A stretch of 64,000 bases of DNA. Origin: Amyelois transitella. Taxonomy: Eukaryota; Arthropoda; Insecta; Lepidoptera; Pyralidae. A program made the position numbers and the translations under genes. How positions within the stretch are numbered: the first letter of the stretch is position 1; the number at the start of each line of letters is the position of its first letter. Positions 11,522 through 23,500 of the stretch are shown piece after piece. The notes under the pieces were generated by a model. The model did not search any database, had not been told where the DNA came from, and saw nothing but the letters and a program-made list of their open reading frames with translations. The stretch is taken from contig NC_083525.1 in assembly GCF_032362555.1 (NCBI RefSeq), positions 1,907,501-1,971,500 on the forward strand. The letters are read 5' to 3'.

Positions 11522-12318
11522 ATACCTACCTTAGGTAAGATATCTACCATATAGGTACAACACTTTTCTCATCATCTTGCAGGCGTTAATTTTGGTTTGA
11601 TTCCTCCTGGTCTTGAGGAGCCACGGTTCTACCTGTGACCTCGGACCCAATCGAGTAGTCAGGTCCACAACATTTGCAGGAGAACCAAATAATCCAGGTG
11701 GCTCATCCAGCTGCCTGAATGTGCGGATCTACACGATTCTCTCTCATCTTAACGTAGGTGATCCCGACTGCATCGTTATAATAAGATGTAGGCGTCAAAA
11801 TACGGGGTCTACTCAAGGCTGGATAATCACTTAGAATTCCCTTTAGAATTTAGAGTCCCTGCTTGCCTATACTTACAATTACTATTGTAGCGGCCGTTCA
11901 GTTCCATGGACAAACACTCTTTGACTTGACAATTTAGATGACCAAAACTGACAAACTTATGAAAAAAAGGACAATCTACATCGACACTAAGACGAGACGA
12001 CGATAAGACGCACCTTGAACAGGCTAAATTCTGTTTAAATTCAGACACAGACAGACAGACAGACAACAGACCCTCGGCCCGTTCAACTCCTTGAACAGGC
12101 TAAATTCTGTTTAAATTCAGACACAGACAGACAGACAGACAACAGACCCTCGGCCCGTTCAACTATCTTTCAAGGAAGAGGTGGATAGCCGTCATTTGAG
12201 ACTGCGTGTAGCACCCACCTTCAACCTTCGGCTTTTTGCGCACTTGGGTCCTTTATTCTTCTAAAAGGGTTTCATCCTACTTATCGAAACAAATAAAATC
12301 ACAAAGAAAAATCAAACA
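11522..12318. other. Intergenic stretch with a 76-bp duplication
   Basis: No coding sequence seen. Contains the tandem duplication at 12013-12164 and a (CAGA)n run. Confidence 0.4.
12013..12164. repeat. Perfect 76-bp tandem duplication
   Basis: Two adjacent identical units starting ccttgaacaggctaaatt at 12013 and 12089, each with an internal (ACAG)n run. Complete identity implies a recent event. Confidence 0.95.
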
Positions 12319-12324
12319 TTTATT
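12319..12324 (-). terminator. Candidate polyadenylation signal of the CCDC42-like gene
   Basis: AATAAA on the minus strand, about 40 bp past the stop codon at 12363-12365. Confidence 0.45.
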
Positions 12325-12362
12325 AAAATGAACACATAATTTACTGTGGCATTCTGTTCAGC

Positions 12363-15300
12363 TCATTGGGTACCCATGGATGACGCGTCTCTGAAAACAA
12401 AATATATTATTTAGATACGTGAATTTATTATTTTCCATCACAATTTCCTAATCGGAGCTCGAAGGCCTGGGCCTTCAAATTAAAAAAAAAGCTGAGAGCC
12501 CGCAATCTATTCGTAGATGTCGAAGTCTTCACATAAATAGCCAGCCCTTTCTTGCTTACAAATCGCAAACCATTCCCTCCTAACTTAAGCCTTGAAACAC
12601 CTTTTGATGTGAAAAACTTACTTCTCCTTAGATCTTTTGGCAGCAATCCTGTAGATCCTTCTCAGCTCTAACAAAGCCCTCATGATCACCACTAATTGCT
12701 GTTCGAAGTCCGACGGCTTCACATCAATAGTCAGCCCTTTCTGCTTACAGATCTTCGTGTATAAACTCCAAATGGCTGATTTAACGTGACAGAGTTCCAC
12801 ATGGCGCCTCGCAGCAGTCTCTTTCAGCCGGTTCAAGGCCAATTCCCATTTTATAACCCGGTTTCGGACTTTGTCGTAACGCCACTGTAATCAGGCCAAT
12901 TTATTTATTTATTTACCTATTAAATTCTACCTTACCTGGAGAGAAACATAAAATAAATTTTATAGAACAAATTACGCAGATTAGGTTTGCCTCGAAGTAG
13001 GTTCGAGACATGTTTTACGAGATGCTAACTGAACGTTATACAATACTTCATAATAAATACTCTATACAAGTAAGCGTCCAAGGCCCAAGCCAATCAGAAA
13101 AAAATATTTTTCCATGATAACTTAACTGGGTATAAACACGGGACCGTTTACTGACACTTAAAAACTGACTTCACCAAAAGTAGTGCAAATAAAATTCACG
13201 AAAAAAGAAAGCAAAGCGTTTCTTTGACGGTTTTCATTTACCCTCAAATTGGCCAGCGTGTTGTTCAGCCCCATGATGAAGAGCTTCTTCTCCTCGGTGA
13301 GATTCGCGATCTCCTGGCGAGCATTCTCCAGCATCTCCAAGTCTCGTTCCTGTCTCTCAGCCAACGTGCTCTTAGCAGCAGCTGGTACAACAATAATTTT
13401 ATAAGATTCTTCCATTCAAGTCAGACATCCACAGATCCACATCTCCGTGTTTGCAAACAAAAAAACATTTTTTGCTAAATGAACAAACGCCAATGTTCTG
13501 TGAGCCGGCATTAAATCGCGCTTCATCTCTTACTGCTGATATAGAAGTCAAACCCTCTGACAAAGTAGAATAAGTAACGACTAGAACAACCAGTACATGT
13601 TCGAGTTCTTTCCAGTAGATCTTTTTGATGACGATTTCATTCCAGTACCTATATTGCTTTCACTCTTTTGCGCTCCAAAGACATGTAGGGTTAGTGCTTG
13701 TGTTACTCGATCAAACATACAAATTCGTGTTAACCTGCAGTAAAACTTGCACTCAACTTAATGTCCTACCTATGTGAATAAATTATATTTTTTTTATACA
13801 AATCAATTCACCTTCTCACTTTAAAGTAAAAGCCTGAACATAGACCCAAAACTTTGGCCTTGTCTACTCATATTGTTGCTGAGCTCAACACTTACCTAAA
13901 GCCTCGTAGCGATTCAATACATCAAGGGGTTGCTTAAACTCCGGGTGACTGTGGACGACTGCCATCAGGTAATCCTAAGAAAAAACGCGACAAACAAAAC
14001 AGTTCTTGTTGTATTTTTTCCTTGATGTAATAAAAAATAAAGAGGTACAACTAGCTTTTAGCGGGACTTCGCTTCCATAGGAATTTCTAGAAATAAAAGT
14101 AGGTCGTACCTATGTAACTACTTGAGGTCATCTCATTTTGTTCCCAGTTACTCTGCCGGTATCCGCTAGGTACGAGTATGTGATTTCTTTATCTGTTTGG
14201 TCCGGTTTAGGACTTCGGACAAAACTTTATGAAAATCGGTCAGGAGAAATTAAAATTACAACATTTTTCCCATAGATAATATTACTGAATGTTTTAGATT
14301 GTTACCTTCCTACTAATGAGAGATTCTAACCTCGTATATAGTATAATCCTTGACTTGTTTCTCCATTAGAGCCTTGACTTCCTCCATCTCCAGTACCCTC
14401 TCCCTCATCGCGTCCGTCTCCCTGGTCTTCCTCTCTAATACTTCAGCGTCCGCCGCCATTTTACGCTCGGCGCGTTCGCGTTTCTCTTGGTTTTCTCTGA
14501 TGAACTGGAAAATAACTAGGGAAATAGTCACTTCTGCGTTTTTTTAGATCTACCATAATATATATGTTACAGTTACTAGTTAAACTAGTTTTAACTGTAA
14601 CATATATACTAAGTAAGAAGATAAAACAGCATTATATTATGGTTAGGGAAATCGTGAGTAAACTTCAGAAAAACTATATGTACCTATCCATTGGCGTAAT
14701 ATATACAGACGAGGGTGGGCAGCCGAGCCGTCCACTTTAGAACGGTCGGTCGCTGGCAAACTGTTATATTCAATATATAGCTTGCAACGTTATAAATTAT
14801 CTATTAAAATGATTTAGAAGTTAGGACTTAAGAAGAAGCCACAATCAACGCGGACTCTATCTCCTCCAGGAAGTGACGCAATCGGGCGGGACATACGCCT
14901 GATGGATAACGTAAATTTTGACAAATTCTTTTTCCTCATCAATTAGTCCTTATGTCTCTGGAGAAGAGACTGTTACTACGACTTTCAAGTCTTTAATGTG
15001 TTACATTTTGCGATTTACATCTGAATTTCTCAAGAAGAACCTTAACCGCTCGATCGCCGACCCTCTAGATATGAACCATACCTTGTTGAAGCTAATAAAC
15101 GACTCCTTTAACATCATCTCTTTCTGACGCAGCTCCTCCCACTTCGCGTCCATAATGACGCGGTTCTTTTGCTCCTCAACCCGCTTCAGCGCCAGTTTCT
15201 CGTCTGCATCCATCAGGTCTCGACGTGCCTGCTCCATCAGGACTTGGGGCGTGGGGCGGGCGACGTCCCATACTGGGTATTTTCTACCGTGTAAAAATAT

Positions 15301-15967
15301 GCAAAGATTATACTTCTTCCTACTGTGTTAATACAGGTTATGTCCTCCTTCACCTCTTCGGACCGGGGTGCGTCTTTTGAACATGATTCAGTTCCGAGAA
15401 AAACTATCGCGGATTCGTTTTTTCTTATGTCGTTAAAACGGGACAGCGATAGTTTATCGCGCGGGCAGGAGTGGTTGAATCAGGTTTTCAAACGAAGAGA
15501 CTCCTATTCTGGCGTCCGCAACCTAGCAGGGAAACACAACACATATTGGATAATGGTAAGATGAATATGCCTTTTCCCACTGGTTGCCTTATTAATGGAA
15601 TTATGTTTCAAATAGTGACAGTTGGCTAGCCCGTCGCCTTAAAAGAAAAATCCAAAGTTTATAAACCACTCACATGATTGGCTTTTATAATCTGCACAGT
15701 AACTAGGTAAGAGAAGCATCTCACACAAAATTTGTTATTATTCGCTACCAAATCGCCTGCTTATAATTGGGTGCCTATTCACTTAGTCGCCTTTTACGAA
15801 ATGGGACAGAGTGTTCCTGTTCTAAAGGCCGGGAAACAAAGAGCAATAGCTACTCACTTCACCATATTGGCGCTTTCCATCAACGATTTATAGTATTCCT
15901 CGGCACATTCCACCGGCGGCCCATGCGGGAGAGCGATTGGAGCAAGATCCTTCATTACTTTCTTCAT
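12363..15967 (-). CDS. CCDC42: CCDC42/CFAP73-family coiled-coil protein (DUF4200)
   Basis: Seven minus-strand exons: 15967-15858, 15283-15082, 14504-14331, 13974-13896, 13381-13242, 12884-12622 and 12390-12363; total 996 nt, 331 aa, close to the roughly 316 aa of vertebrate CCDC42. All splice phases agree. Residues about 50-300 form a highly charged coiled coil. Segments such as KRVEEQKNRVIMDAKWEELR, FIRENQEKRERAERK, DVLNRYEAL and KVRNRVIKWELALNRLKETA follow the order of the CCDC42/CFAP73 family, including the WEEL core, the FI-EN motif and the late V-WE motif. Members of this family act in cilia and sperm flagella; CFAP73 (MIA2) is tied to inner dynein arms and CCDC42 to sperm tail formation. 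Expression mainly in testis is inferred, not seen. It could be either CCDC42 or CFAP73. The ATG at 15967 is the first in frame. Confidence 0.82.
12945..13110 (-). mobile_element. tRNA-derived SINE, 3' part
   Basis: Resembles the body of the full copy at 36486-36742 (shared GCCTCGAAGTAGGTTCGAG-type segment), without the tRNA-like head. In the last-but-one intron region of the CCDC42-like gene. Confidence 0.6.
14560..14607. repeat. Inverted repeat, 48 bp
   Basis: Arms ATATATGTTACAGTTA and its reverse complement surround a second small palindrome around CTAGTTAAACTAG. Lies in an intron of the CCDC42-like gene. Confidence 0.9.
15600..15840 (-). mobile_element. SINE copy interrupted by unrelated sequence
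   Basis: Family segments at 15605-15660 and 15770-15838 are separated by about 110 bp not found in other copies here. In intron 1 of the CCDC42-like gene. Confidence 0.6.
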
Positions 15968-16563
15968 GTTTGCAATTATTAGGTAAAAATAGATTATTCG
16001 TACAAAAGTCGATGATTTTTCGTGTCAAATTGATTGTCTAAAACTAAGGCACCTAATTAATAAAACGTTGCCTAGCAACCATCTTTGTGATAAGCAAGTG
16101 TTATTGATAAGCAATTAGGTATCAACTTTTTAAGTACCTACTTAAATTAACAATCTAATCCTCAATTTATGGATCCTCACTTAGCATGGTCATCTATCTG
16201 ACATATGGAATGCGTGCAGCACATGTGGTACGTGTGTGTTAATTATTCTGTCACACCTGTAATGTAATGAATGGAGAATGTAGTAGATAACTGAAATATA
16301 GCATGAGATAAAATTACAGGGTAAAATGTTATAGACATAATTTAATAAAAGGTAACCATAAAGACTAACCGAAGGTGTATAGACCATTTGGCAAACTCCA
16401 TGCGTCAAGCAAATTTATTTAATGGCAACCCAAAACTTTCTTATTTTTTTAAATAACAATTTTACCAACAAAAAAAAAAAGATTGATATGACAGTCGGAC
16501 AGGCAAAAATCCGGCATGCTTTAGCTTCATTCGAATTCGACGTTTTCGATAGAAGTTTTAGTG

Positions 16564-16749
16564 TTAATTTCCCTGCGTTTTGGATTTCAGTACAATTAGT
16601 ATTGAATGTTTGTTTTTATGAGTGATCGCGTCTCTTATATTTTGCGCCAAATGAGGACAAAGCCTCCCTAATAGTTGGTTGACTCTTTCATCATTATCTG
16701 GTAAAGTCAAAATTTCACTGCCTGTGAAGCTTGTGATCACATTCTGCAT
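16564..16749 (-). CDS. Short open reading frame, 61 aa, doubtful
   Basis: An ATG-initiated frame lies between the CCDC42-like gene and p53. It starts MQNVITSFTGSEILTL, continues through RVNQLLGRLCPHLAQNIRD, and ends at an in-frame stop. Composition is protein-like but no family is recognised. It overlaps, on the opposite strand, a good donor (AAAG|gtaagac at 16755-16759) that could end a p53 5' UTR exon. Both may be transcribed from a shared divergent promoter, or the frame may be chance. Confidence 0.25.
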   Translation of the reverse strand: MQNVITSFTGSEILTLPDNDERVNQLLGRLCPHLAQNIRDAITHKNKHSILIVLKSKTQGN

Positions 16750-16758
16750 CCTCTAAAG

Positions 16759-16760
16759 GT
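16759..16760 (+). promoter_or_regulatory. Candidate splice donor of a p53 5' UTR exon
   Basis: AAAG|gtaagac is a strong donor on the plus strand, 818 bp before the acceptor (tttcag, 17571-17576) of the first p53 coding exon. The p53 frame stays open back to that acceptor, so an upstream exon is needed. No in-frame ATG was found upstream of this donor, so the exon would be untranslated. Confidence 0.3.
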
Positions 16761-17239
16761 AAGACTTCTAAACACCGCAAGTCCCGTGGAAAAGTTTTTA
16801 TTAGCTTTTCTACACAAATAGGTATTCAAACTTGCAACAGTTTTAAAATTACACTACACTTGCTAAAACCTAATCTTTGACACTTGTTGAACACAAACAC
16901 TGGTTTTTATGGTGTATGTTTGTATTATGAAGTTGGGACATTATCCTACAAATAATTCATCTTACAGAATATGTAGTAAGCCTTCCCAAATGTTTTCTTC
17001 TCATGCAACCACCCAGAAAACACGTAGATCTTATCAATCAATCAATATATTTATTATTTGTGAAAACAGATATTGAGTTTTATTTTGTGCTACTCAGTTC
17101 TCTACCACCAAACCAACATCAATTATCAATTTATCATTTGAGATGATGTATCAAAAGAGAAAAGAAAATAAAAAAATACAAAGAAAGAACCAAATGACTC
17201 ACTTCGAAGTTATGTACATTAGTTTCAATACTAACTAAT

Positions 17240-17530
17240 GATCCTAAGAGGAGTGAAAACATAGTGAGAAAACCTGCAAATTTAGGCAACCGGATGTGTA
17301 TCAATCAAATACAGGTTAGGTTAACCAGTGCAAAGGTTGTGGAGATCAGATGGTAGTCTTTTCTTCTTTTCTATATTATGGTTTCCACCAGACTTATGGT
17401 TATTCTGCCAATGTCAAGATGGTAGTCACTTCATGTAAAAACCTGACTCACCCAGTCTAGGATCCATTGTCAAAATGCATACCCCAGGCTCCTCCCAAAG
17501 AGATGAGGATGCAACCAGGACTTGAGCTAG
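17240..17530. repeat. Interspersed repeat (family with CCTGACTCACCCAGTC), copy 1
   Basis: Shares several segments (TAAAAACCTGACTCACCCA, GGATCCATTGTC, CCAGGCTCCTCC) with copies near 17770-18300, 23935-24105 and 63490-63610. Coding not evident. Confidence 0.55.
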
Positions 17531-17593
17531 GAGGAAGAAGATAATAGTGAATTAAATTTATAAATTTTTCTTTCAGATCTCCCAGTGTGGAAA

Positions 17594-20500
17594 ATGTGCG
17601 CTCAACAGTCTTTTGAAGCCCCAGAGACTTACATCATTGAAGAACTTGATGTGCCGTAAGTTGTGTTAATTATCACAGCTACCTACTATTAGATATAAGA
17701 TCAAAAAAAGAAAGAATTGGCATAATTTATGTATATGGTATATAGAGCATCGTAGTCAAATCAATAAAGTGTCTGGTTAAAATGCATGATGCACAGAAAC
17801 GCACAGGTTCATATCCCATCTCGGCCATGTACCAATGACTATTTTAGATGTTATGCTATTACAGTGAGGGAAATCAATGTAAGGAAACCTGCACACTCAG
17901 GCAACTGAATGTGCAACCATGATTTATTCAACAAGTTAGTTTTACCTGAAAAGGTTGCGGACATCATATGGGAGTCCATTCATGTAAAAACTGGACTCAC
18001 CCAATTCAGGATCTATGGTCAAAGGCATACTTCGGGCTCCTCTCCATAGTAGTCAGGATGCATACATACATACATAAATAAAATCACATATATATCCCTT
18101 GCGGGGTAGACAGAGCTAACAGTCTTGTAAAGACTGATAGGCCACATTCAGCTAGTTGGCTTTAATATAGAATTGAGATTCTAATAGTGACGGGTTGCTA
18201 GCCCATCGCCTAAAAGAAGAATTTCAAGTTTATAAGCCTACCCCTTAGTCGCCTTTTACGTCAGGATGCAACTGGGACTAAAGCCCAGAGGCAGAATATA
18301 TGTATTATATAATTAGGATATGGTTTTGATTTTCTTTCAGTTTGCAACATGGTGGTCCGATGTGGTCAATAGGGAACCATTTCAATGAAAACAGGACAGA
18401 ACAGTTCAATGCTGAAATTAACAGGTGATTTTCTACATTTCTATAGTATTATTTTTTTGACAATCATAAAGACTTTGTATGCAATACTTACATACGCAGG
18501 CTGCGTTCAGCTGCTCGGCTTTATGATAGAATTGAGATTCAAATAGTGACAATTTGCTAGCCCATCGTCTAAAAGATGGATCCCAAGTTAATAAGCCTTT
18601 CCCTTAGTCGCCTTTTACGACATCCATGGGAAAGAGATGGAGTGGACCTATTTTTTTATCTATTGGTTCTGGGAACGGTACGGCATTAAAATTAAAAATT
18701 TAATATATTTAATCTATTTCAGTATTCACGATGAAGCCACCAGGCAGTTGCAGGATTCTCCGCCTAGCTTTGTCTTTGTAAGATATTTTTATATTTATTT
18801 AGATGTAAGAACTTTAGAAGACTTAATACATCTATGAGGAGCAAAGAAATAATGGAATATGTGAAAAAAAAACGGAGAAATATATACTAATATTATAAAG
18901 CTGAAGAGTTTGTTTGTTTGAACGAAGTAATTTCAAGATTTACTGGTTCGAATTGAAAAAATCTTTTTTGTGTTGAATAGACCATTTATCGAGGAAGGCT
19001 TTTAGGCTATATAACATCACGCTGCAACTATAAGGAGCGAAGAAATAATGCAAAATGTGAAAAAAAAAACGGGGGAAATTATTCATCCTTGAGGGCTTCA
19101 ATGATGCCCAAAATAACTATTCCACGCGGACGGAGTCGCAGGCACAGCTAGTTTAAGATATTTGCTTCCTGTTCGTACTTAGGTGCTTTGATGATTATTG
19201 TCATTATTTGTCATCAGGTCGATTCTCAAGGCAGCGACACAGATTTGAACAACATAACTCCCAGTTTAATTGCTCCAATTGTAAGTATTCATTTTTTATT
19301 TTAGAGTTATGAATGTCGATGAAGCGAAATAAGTATGCAGGGATCGTCGCAAGTGGAAAGACGTGGTCTCTGCCTAACACACCGGGATAGAAACGTGATT
19401 TATGTGTGTATGCATAATATTTTTTTTTTGGTGATTTATAGACATATTTTTCTGTTAAAACATCTGTTAGAAAATTAATGTTAGAACATTTAACCTTGAT
19501 CAAATCGGGGACTTCATTTCTTTATTGTTTTTTTTTTACATACATACATATAGTCACGTCTATATCCCTTGCGGGGTAGACAGAGCCAACAATGTCAAAA
19601 AGAAGGCTATGTTCAGCTGTTTGGCTTCAATTGAGATTCAAATAGTGACAGTTTGCTAGCCTATCGCCTGCAAGAGGAATCCCAAGTTTATACGCCTATC
19701 CCTTAGTCGTCTTTTACGATATCCATGGGAAAGATATGAAGTGGTTCTGTTCTAAAATTCAGGAAACCGCACGGCCCTGTTACATCCATACAATGAAGAG
19801 AATTGTATGTTTGTATGCACATACATACATACATAAAATCACGCCTCTTTCCCGGAGGGGTAGGCAGAGACTACCTCTTTCCACTTGCCACGATCTCTGC
19901 ACACTTCCTTCGCTTCATCCACATTCATAACTCTCTTCATGCAAGCTCGGCGGTTTCGGGTACTCTTGACCTGCCTGACCCTTTGTTTGTATGTATTTAT
20001 GTATGTAATAATCATTGATTGATCGCAGGTTTACCCAGTGAGGAATAGGACCGGTCCCCCAGCGAGGGGGTCAATGAAGGGGCCCTACGATTTCAGCGTC
20101 ATGATAAACGGAGCTAACACGCACAAGAACAAATTCCTGGTATGTTATTACAATTGTTGCTTCTAAACTCCATACATAAAATAGAAATGAATAGATTTAT
20201 TTTCAAAATTGGATACAAGGTATCACTTATTGACGACACATGACTTAAATCTAATTATAACTACTACCGCTTCCAAAGCGCATGTGTAGAAGAAGCGGCG
20301 GAACAAACTACACTGCAGCATTTTCATAGGACGTCAATTTACAAATATAGATCTCTTAAATCTAAATCGTGGACGAATGCACATTGTCTACATTAAAAAA
20401 CATGAATGAATGTAGAACTGATTATGTCAATACGAATATTTCGTCAAATAAAATATGTACATACCGTACAAATTATGTCAAGATCATGTCAAAAATACAC

Positions 20501-23500
20501 AAGCATTTACGAGGCCATTATGTCAAGCTCGGGCCACGGGTCACGCTTTTTTCCCCAGAGGTGTAGGCAGAGACTACCTACATCTTTCCACTTGCTACGT
20601 CACTGCGTACTTCCTTCGCTTCGTCCACGTTTATAACTCTCTTCATGCAAGCTTCGTTTCGGGTACTCTTGACCTGACCGTTTGTCAGGACGTCATGTGG
20701 TCTTGTGTCCTGGGGTCCAGGTTTTTTTTTAAGTTATGGAATGCACAAAAAGGGGCAATAACAGAAAATGATACTATTATTCACTAAAGATGGATTTTAG
20801 TGAAAGCTTGCATAAAAACATAAGTTTTATTTAATAAATTCAATTGTGAAATTGTATTTAGATTTTACATCCGCAGCATGAAGTTTATCAATATTGAAAT
20901 ATATATTTTTCTTTTGTTTCTTTTTTGCTGCTTTCTCAAGACGAATGCCATCTTGTGTGAACTATTTGCAATACGCCTGAACTATCACCTCAAGAATTAC
21001 AGGTAAAAATTAGGTATTGTTATTATAATGACGTGTCACATCAAGACATACACAGAAATCACGTCTTTATCTATTAACTAGCGACACGTCCCGACTGCGC
21101 ACGGGTGGCGTTTTTATAAAGCTTCTTCAGAAAATTTTCTTTTCAACATATCGAACAGCAACAAAATCCGATCACTATTTTCCGAGTTAAGCGCATACAT
21201 ACATATAATTACAATTATGTAAATAACATAAAAAACATTACAACAATGTTTTTATGATGTCTTTTATCTCTTATTATCTTAGTGATAAAGGTGGACAACC
21301 CTTATCACAAAGGGGTATGAATGAAAAACCCTTAACATTTTTTTAACTAGAAATTTCTTAAAATTTATTTATATATGGCAAAACAACGTTCGCCGGGACA
21401 GCTAAGTATATAAATATATTATATATCAATATGACAATGATTATTATTAATTTAACAGTGGTCGACGAAAGTGCAACGCATGTACGTGGACGCGGAGTGC
21501 GACTTCCCGCTCAGCTTCAGCTGGGCGGACGCGGCGCCCGCGCCGGCGTACGTGCGCGCCACCGTCGTGTTCCGCGAGCCCGACCAGTCTCAGTGCAAGG
21601 TGGAGACATGCATCAATCACCAGAACATACTGAAGAACAGGAATCGTGAGTTTTTTTTTTTTTTTTTTTTGTATAAGCCTTATGCCTTATTCCTGATTAT
21701 TTTTGCCATGTGTAAAAAGAAATGTGTTAATTTCCGTGTCCCGTGGTAATTTTGGGATATGCTCTCTTAACTTAATGTCATTTCTACATACATACATATA
21801 GTCACGTCTATATCCCTTACGGGGTAGACAGAGCCAATAGTCTCGAAAAGACCGAATGGCCACGTTCAGCTGCTCGGCTCAATGATGGAATTGAGATCCA
21901 AATAGTGACAGGTTGCTAGCCCATCGCCTTAAAAAAAAGGATCGCAATTTCATAAGCCTATCCCTTAGTCGCCTTTTACGACATCCATGGGAAAAAAATT
22001 GGAGTGGGACCACTCTTTTTTGTATTGGTGCTGGGAACCACACGGCACTTGTTTATTATTTATGATAATTTCCAGTGCCGCCGTGCCAGAAAAGCAACGT
22101 GCTCCACTCGTCGCGCGCGGCCGGCGCACGCGGCGTTACGTACTGCGGCGGGCCCGACGAGTGGTTCTCCACGCGGGTGATGTTCGACGACGACGTGAGG
22201 ACGCACGCGTACCGGTTCATATGCAAGAACTCTTGTCCGGGCGGCATCAACCGGCGGGCAATTGATATCATTTTCACATTGGAGGATGAGATGTGAGTTT
22301 GTATTGAGAAATTGAAGTTGAAGTCAATTTCAATTTCGAATTGAAATTTCAATTTCGAATTTTCAATTTCGAATTTTAATTTTGAAATTTCAATTTCAAA
22401 TTTCAATTTCAAATTTTAATTTCAAATTTCAATTTCAATTGCAAATTTCAATTTCGAATTCTTTATTGCATCATTCAGAAACGCCAGATATTGGAAGCAT
22501 TTCTTGCTAAGACACATACATGTAATTGATTTAAACTGCATTCATATATATGGGCACGTCTATATCCCTTGAATTGAGATTCATATAGTGACAGGTTGCT
22601 AGCCCATCGCCTAAAAGAAGAATCCCAAGCTTGTAAGTCTATCTTTTAGTCGCCTTTTACGACATCCATGGGAAAGATATGGAGTGGTCCTATTCTTTTT
22701 TTTATTGGTGCCGGGAACCACACTGCACATTAGACACATACAATACATACAAGGTACGTCCTTAATATGTGACTGCCAATGCAAAATAAAATGTGAGTAA
22801 AACAGTCTTAATATTGAAAGATAAAAAAATATCCAATTTTATATCTCATTATGTGTTATCCATATCGTTCCCGCGGATGTCGTAAAAGGCTAATAAGGAA
22901 AAAGGCTAATAATCTTGGGATTCTTCTTGTAGGCGATGAGCTAACAACCTGTCACTATTCGAATCTCAATTCCATCAAGCCATATAGCTGAAAGTCTTTA
23001 ATTATTTTCAAAACAATTGGCTCTGTCTACCCCGCAAAGGATATTGACTGTCAATTAACTTGATAATCATCCTTCATTATCATCGGTGCTATTTTTAAAA
23101 TCGGTGACTCACCCAATGCGAGCTAGTCTCATATTAATCTGATTCGAACGAAAAACAGTCATCTCCCTAGAATGACTCATCACAATAAAAATATTACAAA
23201 AGGGTTAATTAATATTGCGCAAAATAAGTCAAATTTCAATAATTAATCTTCAGTTTCATTTATATTTGTATATAGCATTGCACTCATAAATCAGTTTTCG
23301 TATTTAACAAACGTATGAATGCCGTTTAATCCTATAAATTTAAAATGTACAAGAAATTTCTCGAAAATTCCAGTACAAATAATACTCTATATATAAACCA
23401 ATAGCATTGTTATAACAGTCAGAGTGAGTTCAGTTCAGTTTTGAGCAGGATCGTTTTTAAAACAGTGAGAATTGATGATATCCTTTTTATTTTTGACAAA

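Noticed and set aside
22056-22412. 118-codon minus-strand frame rich in KFEIE
   Set aside because: Product of the AATTTC minisatellite and antisense of p53 exon 7.
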